The translations under genes and the position numbers were made by a program. The notes under the pieces were generated by a model. It saw nothing but the letters and a program-made list of their open reading frames with translations, did no database searches and was not told the origin of the DNA. A DNA stretch of 7,219 nucleotides from Bacteroidales bacterium (GTDB lineage Bacteria > Bacteroidota > Bacteroidia > Bacteroidales > UBA7960): positions 1-7,219 of the forward strand of contig PWGY01000101.1 of NCBI GenBank assembly GCA_003554665.1, written 5' to 3'. Of this stretch, positions 1 through 5,000 are shown piece after piece. Each line of letters starts with the position of its first letter. The first letter of the stretch is position 1.

Positions 1-1049
1 CAGGTACCGTTCACATGATGCCAGGTAAACGTATACTCCCCTGGCTCTGAAACTTCTACGGTAGTTTGCTGATCACCCTCGTTGGCAATGGTTACATCAC
101 CGGGACCATCTTCTTCATACATCCAGCTACCGGTACCCACATCAGGATCAATACTGGCCATAATACCAACTGTCAAACCACAGACCTCATCATCCTCTGC
201 CTCAGAAGTGACTTCTGTGATCTCAAAATCTTCATAAAAAGTGATATCGACTTCATCGTAATCTTCCGGACAAACACCATTTGTCTCGGTCCAGCGAAGG
301 GTATAGGTTCCAAATATGTATCCGTCACCGGTGTTTTGCAAGGTAACGGTTGGCTCCCTATCGTTTGGCTGAACAATCTCTATGTGGCTCTCTTCTGCTC
401 CATCCGGAAAACCGGTTACGGTCCATTCTCCTGTGGATCCGATCACAGAATAAGATGCCATCAGATTATCAAAAGCTGTACAGCAAGCCTCTCCGCCCTC
501 GCCGGCATTTGCCTCAGGCTGCTCATAAAAAGTTACCGTGGCAATGGCGGTATCCGTACATTCCTCATTGCTGACCGTCCAGGTAAAAGTATATAATCCA
601 TACTCCTCCGAAGCTGGATTGTCCAGGGTAACTGTTACCTCCTGATCCTCGTCAGAAGGGGTAAACACAACGGTACCCGGGCCTTCGTAACTCCATTCAC
701 CCTCACCCACGGAAGCACCACCCTCCAGATCAGCAGTTTCACCGCACACCTCATGATGCTCAGCACTTGCAGTGGCCACCGGCTGCTCCAAAAACCGTAT
801 TGTAACATCATCCGAGTCGCTGCATGTGCCGTTCACCTCGGTCCAGGTAAAAGTGTATGTGCCGAAATCAGATACAGTGACTTGACTATTAAAGTCGTTT
901 TCGTTTGAAAAAACAGACGTTCCGGTGCCTGCTGATTGCGACCACGTACCTTCTCCTACAGAGGGCTCTGCAGACAACCCGTACACCTTATCTTCACCGG
1001 GCAGAAAGCATCTGTAATCATCTTCACCTGCATCGGCCACGGGTTGCTC
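1..1049 (-). repeat. Four tandem 87-97-residue PKD-like units (last one cut by window edge)
   Basis: Units begin at residues 232, 319, 407 and 504, the first three with E-Q-P and the fourth with the variant E-D-F. Each runs: E-Q-P-x-A-x-A, a Cys after about 12 residues, G-E/T-G-x-W, a V-T-V or V-T-L strand, G-x-Y-T-F-T-W (or T-L-R-W), N-G/E-x-C, then a strand ending in F. The two cysteines per unit probably form a disulfide in the periplasm or outside the cell. Unit 3 is longest (97 residues), carries a Cys-Cys pair, and departs most from the pattern. Copies are diverged at the DNA level, so this is an old protein repeat and not a recent duplication. Confidence 0.85.
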
Positions 1050-1742
1050 ATCTACTGTAATAAAAGTATTCGTAGTGGTTGTACAGCCCTTTGAGTCAGT
1101 AACTCTATAGGAAATAAAAAAACTACCACCATTGGAGGGATCAAACACAGGATCGTGGACATCTGTCCTGTCAAGGTAATTGGCACCCTCCTCTTCCCAT
1201 AAATGTGAGTAATCTCCTTCATTGCCACCTGAAGGGTTGCCATCAAGATTAAGGGAGGAGGTTTCACAAACTGCGGCCGGATCAGGAGTAATTTTTGCGG
1301 TTAACTTGGAAGGTCCACCAACCGTTACATCATCTCTATCAATATCGTCCCTGCCTTCTATATTAAATTCTTCATCAAGTTCATCAGGGTCATATGCCCC
1401 TTCAATCGCAGCAACAACGAAATAATATGCATTTGGTAAATTATAAAAAGTATGGGTTAGGTCCGCAGTGGTATGATCCTGATTAATATTAATTCCAGTA
1501 GGAAAAAGGGACATTATCTGATATGTGAAATTAACAGACTCCTCGTTACTTTCAATAGATATCGTAATCGTTCCATCATCCGCATTCCCATTAACTCTAT
1601 CATTATCTCTATGACATGTAGTTGGTGTAGAACTGGTCTGAGTAATGGTTACCACACCTAAAGGTTCTTCTTCTGAAAACGCATCGGCCGAAGAACACAG
1701 CACAAAAATTAATCCTATACAGAACCGTAAAATACCCTTCAT
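1..1742 (-). CDS. Secreted SprB-like/Ig-like repeat protein, 3' end outside window
   Basis: This is the N-terminal 580 residues of a second large surface protein. I read the frame codon by codon from 1742 to the edge and found no stop. ATG at 1742 is chosen because it starts a signal peptide (K2, R6, hydrophobic 7-16, A-D-A at 19-21) and an in-frame TAA lies at 1800-1802. Residues 30-147 resemble a SprB repeat module (Cys43, D-G-T-I-T-I at 56-61, F-Y-N-L at 99-102). Residues 148-231 are an Ig/PKD-like domain with Cys159 and Cys220. From 232 an 87-97-residue unit is repeated at 232, 319, 407 and 504, the last cut by the window edge. The protein is strongly acidic. The upstream gene, 303 bases away on the same strand, shares one unit of this type. 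A T9SS sorting domain is expected at the unseen C-terminus but is not shown here. Adhesin or matrix function is inferred from architecture; I do not recognise a specific named gene. Confidence 0.9.
   Translation of the reverse strand, partial: MKGILRFCIGLIFVLCSSADAFSEEEPLGVVTITQTSSTPTTCHRDNDRVNGNADDGTITISIESNEESVNFTYQIMSLFPTGININQDHTTADLTHTFYNLPNAYYFVVAAIEGAYDPDELDEEFNIEGRDDIDRDDVTVGGPSKLTAKITPDPAAVCETSSLNLDGNPSGGNEGDYSHLWEEEGANYLDRTDVHDPVFDPSNGGSFFISYRVTDSKGCTTTTNTFITVDEQPVADAGEDDYRCFLPGEDKVYGLSAEPSVGEGTWSQSAGTGTSVFSNENDFNSQVTVSDFGTYTFTWTEVNGTCSDSDDVTIRFLEQPVATASAEHHEVCGETADLEGGASVGEGEWSYEGPGTVVFTPSDEDQEVTVTLDNPASEEYGLYTFTWTVSNEECTDTAIATVTFYEQPEANAGEGGEACCTAFDNLMASYSVIGSTGEWTVTGFPDGAEESHIEIVQPNDREPTVTLQNTGDGYIFGTYTLRWTETNGVCPEDYDEVDITFYEDFEITEVTSEAEDDEVCGLTVGIMASIDPDVGTGSWMYEEDGPGDVTIANEGDQQTTVEVSEPGEYTFTWHHVNGT
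1302..1655 (-). other. SprB-repeat-like module with an acidic insert
   Basis: Residues 30-147 of the downstream protein follow the SprB repeat plan: a Cys after a T/S/P-rich strand (T-P-T-T-C at 39-43), an Asp-Gly turn leading to T-I-T-I-S-I, an aromatic F-T-Y-Q-I strand at 72-76, and F-Y-N-L-P-N-A-Y-Y at 99-107 before a V-V-A-A strand. SprB is the mobile gliding adhesin of Flavobacterium johnsoniae; the module also occurs in many non-gliding Bacteroidota surface proteins, so gliding cannot be inferred. Residues 118-139 are an unusual tail with 12 Asp/Glu in 22 positions. Confidence 0.6.
1680..1742 (-). other. Sec signal peptide coding region of the downstream protein
   Basis: The first 21 residues have two basic residues (K2, R6), a hydrophobic core rich in I, L, F and V, then S-S-A-D-A followed by F-S-E-E-E. 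The A-x-A pattern at 19-21 fits signal peptidase I cleavage after Ala21. Cys16 lies in V-L-C-S-S, which is a poor lipobox because the residue before Cys is Leu rather than Gly, Ala or Ser, so lipoprotein anchoring is less likely. Confidence 0.75.
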
Positions 1743-1822
1743 ATGATCTATTTTAAACCCAAAAACAATTATAAACGACAACCGCAAGGGAAAATTTTTT
1801 TACAAACCCTTCGGAAAATCGT

Positions 1823-1853
1823 CAAATTATTTGCGGGTGCAATATACACAAAA
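1823..1853 (-). promoter_or_regulatory. Candidate Bacteroidota promoter for the downstream gene
   Basis: On the minus strand TTTTG (1853-1849) is followed after 19 bases by TAATTTG (1829-1823). The Bacteroidota primary sigma consensus is a TTTG-like -33 box and TAnnTTTG at -7; the -7 box here is one base short of consensus. The implied start near 1816 would give a leader of roughly 75 bases. The region is AT-rich, so a chance match is quite possible. Confidence 0.3.
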
Positions 1854-1956
1854 TATGTTAAATGCCTGTTATATAGATACAAACAAATTTGGTTGATATG
1901 TTTGAAAAAGCCAATAAACACAGCTATGCAGCTACACAAAGGGTTTACGGCATCAG

Positions 1957-2015
1957 AAAAAAAAGGTTTCATTATAATCAGGCCATCTGGGGGCCTGCCT
2001 GGTCAGGCCATGACC
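1957..2015 (-). terminator. Possible terminator of the upstream gene
   Basis: Thirty-one bases after the TGA, the transcript can form GGTCA/TGACC (2015-2001) or GGCCTG/CAGGCC (2009-1992) hairpins, followed further on by T8 (1964-1957). The T tract is not directly against a stem, so this is not a textbook intrinsic terminator. Position right after a stop codon is the main support. Confidence 0.35.
1979..2011. repeat. Direct repeat CAGGCCAT flanking an inverted GGCCTG
   Basis: CAGGCCAT occurs at 1979-1986 and again at 2004-2011. Between them GGCCTG (1992-1997) is the reverse complement of the first six bases of either copy, so it could pair with one or the other with loops of 7 and 6 bases. 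This makes two mutually exclusive hairpins in the 3' flank of the upstream gene. Confidence 0.7.
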
Positions 2016-2045
2016 TTGCGAGCTCCTCCCGGCGTAAAAACCCCG

Positions 2046-5000
2046 TCAGCGAACCAGGTAAACAACCCCTTGTTTAACCTGAGTGCCTTCCCCAACATCA
2101 TATTCAATATAATACAGATAGGTGTCTGCAGGGGCCAGCCTTCCTTCTATGGTCCCGTCCCACCCTTTATCTTCAGGGTCATTGCTTGAAAAAACCTCAT
2201 TGCCGTGACGATCCAATATCAGCAGGTGGTAATCTGTCGGCTCACAGGCATAAAACGAAGGCATAAATCGCTGATTAACGGCAATATCACTTTCAGGACG
2301 AAATGCATTGGGTATGTGCACCTGCAGATCCTGTTTGACCTTCAATGAATCTGATGATTCACACCCCCCCGGGGTAGTGGCTTTGGCCCAATACCATCCT
2401 GGTTCGTCTGTCCAGATAAAACCACCCTTTTCTGCACCTTCCCATTGAGTTGATGACCAATGCACTTCCCAGTCATGCCCACCTGCATCCACAAGGGCAT
2501 TCAGACGTACCCTAGGCTCCTCGCATGTCAGCAAAGCTTCTCCTTCAATTTGAATGGCAGGGACATCCTCTACCACAACCTTCACAGAATCCCTTCCCAG
2601 GCATGCATTTCCATCTAATATTTCAACCACATATGTCTGGGTTGTATCCGGAGCAAAGGTTTCACCCTGGACATAACGACCATTGTTCCACACAAATAAA
2701 CCCCTGTCTGCATCCGGATAATCTTTACTGAAAGCTTCCAGCGTGATGAAGTCTCCACGGCATATACTATAATCTTCACCTGCGTCAACATGGGGGGCTC
2801 CGGCAATTGGCACACCCTTCGACTGGCTGGAAATGCATCCCTGGTGATCAGTCACGGTCAGTGTGACCGTTTTTACCCCGGATTGCATAAATGTATGCAC
2901 CGGGTTGCGGTGGGTTACTGTTTCACCATCGCCAAAGTCCCATGCCCAGTCAACAATTGCCCCATTCACAGTGCTTCGGGATTCATCCGTAAACTGCACA
3001 GGATCACCCTCACAACCGGCATCAAAACGGAAATCAGCCACCGGTTTTGCAAGTACATGAATCAGCCGGGAAGTTTCAGCCATGCATCCACTCTTGTCAT
3101 ACACAACAAGCCTTATCTGTTTGATCCCGGGTGAATCGAATGCATGAATCAACTGAGATTGACTCGTGGATTCATAGGGTCCGAATCGCTGATCATCCAC
3201 ATAAAACTCCCAGGCCTTCAAATTATCCCCCAACTGTGTGGTGATGTTGGTCAGGGTTACTTCCTGACCCGCACACACTTGCTGGTCACTGATCATTAAG
3301 ACAGGAACGGGGGCTTCTGTTACCCTGAGCTGCCTGCTTTCTTCGGTTACACAACCCTCCTGATGGGTGATTCGTAATTTCACAGAGTAATTTCCCGGTT
3401 CATCATAGGAATGTACGGGTATCCATTGCGGATTTGCGGAGGTTGCCGACTCTCCGTCACCAAAATCCCATTCCACCATTTCAACCTCGCCGATGTCCCC
3501 ATCCCCCGATAGGGAAAAAGTAAAGGAAACAGGCGCCCCGACACAAGCATCGTCATTAAAGTGCATATCAGCGGTCAGGCCAGGCCGGATATCCACATCA
3601 CGGGTAATTTCCGCACTGCATCCGTGGTTGCTTAACACAGTTAAACGAACCGGGTAAGTCCCGGGAGCACTGAATACATGCCCGGGATTTTTCCGATTGG
3701 AGGTATTATGTGACCCCGATCCCGGATCACCAAAGTCCCAGGCCCATGAGGTGATCTGACTCATTTCACCTTCAACCCGGGAGCGATCAAAGAAGGCGAC
3801 TTCCTCACCCGGGCAGTCACCCGAAAAATCAAAATCTGCTTCAGGTACTCCACCTACCAAGAGATTCCTGGCCAGGCTATCGGTGCAACCGGCAGCATCA
3901 GTGACAACAAGGCTGACTTCGTAAATCCCTTCCTCCTGGTAAACATGTTTGGGATGTTGATTTGTGGAAGTGTTGCCGTCTCCAAAATCCCAGTTCCATG
4001 ACTCCACAGGAACTGCCTCTTCGCCATCCGCAGACAGATCCCGGAACAACAATTCGTTTCCTGCACAAGCAGATTCAGGCAGCCGGAAATCGGCATGCAA
4101 AGGAACACCCACCTGAACTTCCGTGGTATCGCTTCTTGCCCGGCAACCATTGGAAAAAGTTACCTCAAGACTTACATTATATACGCCCGGACGGTTATAG
4201 GTGTGCTCGGGATATTCCTGGTCGGAGTGCTGGCCGTCTCCAAAGTCCCAGGAGTAACTCATAACCTCAGTGGCCACTTCCGGAACAAACGCAAAGGGTT
4301 CGCCAAAACACCCGGCAATTACCTCAAATTCAGGCAAAGGCATTTCTGCGACTGTCAGCTCTTTTACGATTTCATCCGTACATCCGTGATTGTTGGTTAC
4401 TGTCAGATGCACTTCATAGGTTCCCGGCGCACTGAAAACATGTATTGGGTTCCTGGTGTTTGCTGTATTCTGGCCAGAATCAGGATCGCCAAAATTCCAT
4501 TCCCATGAAGTTATGTTTGCGCTGTCTTCACCAGCCAGGGATTGGTCGGTAAACCTGACTGCCTGTCCGGCACACGAACCTTCATACCCAAAGGATGCCT
4601 CAGGTGAACGGAAGACCTGAACAGGCTGTGAGTATGAGGTCAGACATCCATGTTCGTCCAGAATCTCCAGGCGGGGCTTATAAAGGCCTGGCTCCTGGTA
4701 TTCATGCAGGGGTGTTTCTTCATCAGAAACATGCCCATCACCAAAATACCAGGTTCTTGAGACCACAGACAAATTACCCGTATCTGAAAGGTCGGTAAAC
4801 TCAACCGGTGTACCGGCGCATATTTCGTCCGATACAGAAAAATAAGCTGCGGCAGGCGGCAAAACAGTCATTTTAATGGGTTCAGCATGCAACTCTGTTC
4901 CATCAACAGTTTTGACCATCAGGTTAACCTCATAGGTTCCAGGCATGGTAAATACATGCTCAGGCTCCGGTACTTCAGACCCGCTGCCATCTCCAAAATC

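Larger units (their letters stand above)
1743..2045. other. Intergenic region between the two surface-protein genes
   Basis: This 303-base gap holds no convincing gene. Reading with transcription (right to left), it contains a GC-rich palindrome cluster just after the stop codon, a T8 tract at 1964-1957, an AT-rich stretch with a weak promoter candidate, and an AT-rich leader before the ATG at 1742. No Shine-Dalgarno motif precedes that ATG, as is usual in Bacteroidota. The size and content suggest the downstream gene can be transcribed on its own, though read-through is not excluded. Confidence 0.8.

Noticed and set aside
66..596. 176-residue plus-strand reading frame
   Set aside because: It is antisense to the downstream gene, whose opposite frame shows clear repeated domains.
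1695..1706. Lipobox around Cys16 of the downstream protein
   Set aside because: Leu directly before the Cys is atypical for signal peptidase II, and an A-D-A signal peptidase I site follows.
1804..1946. Inverted repeat AAACCCTT (1804-1811) and AAGGGTTT (1939-1946)
   Set aside because: Eight bases with a spacing of over 120 in AT-rich DNA is easily chance, and nothing else marks it as a site.
1769..1972. 67-residue minus-strand reading frame in the intergenic gap
   Set aside because: It has no ribosome-binding signal, no recognisable domain, overlaps the T8 tract and the promoter candidate, and looks like chance.
1743..2189. 148-residue plus-strand reading frame
   Set aside because: Its right third is antisense to the well-supported sorting domain and the rest covers AT-rich intergenic sequence; the protein has no domain-like character.
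3854..4150. 98-residue minus-strand frame within the PKD array, and similar short frames there
   Set aside because: These are out-of-frame readings of PKD repeat DNA; the main frame carries the conserved W-x-F-G-D motifs.
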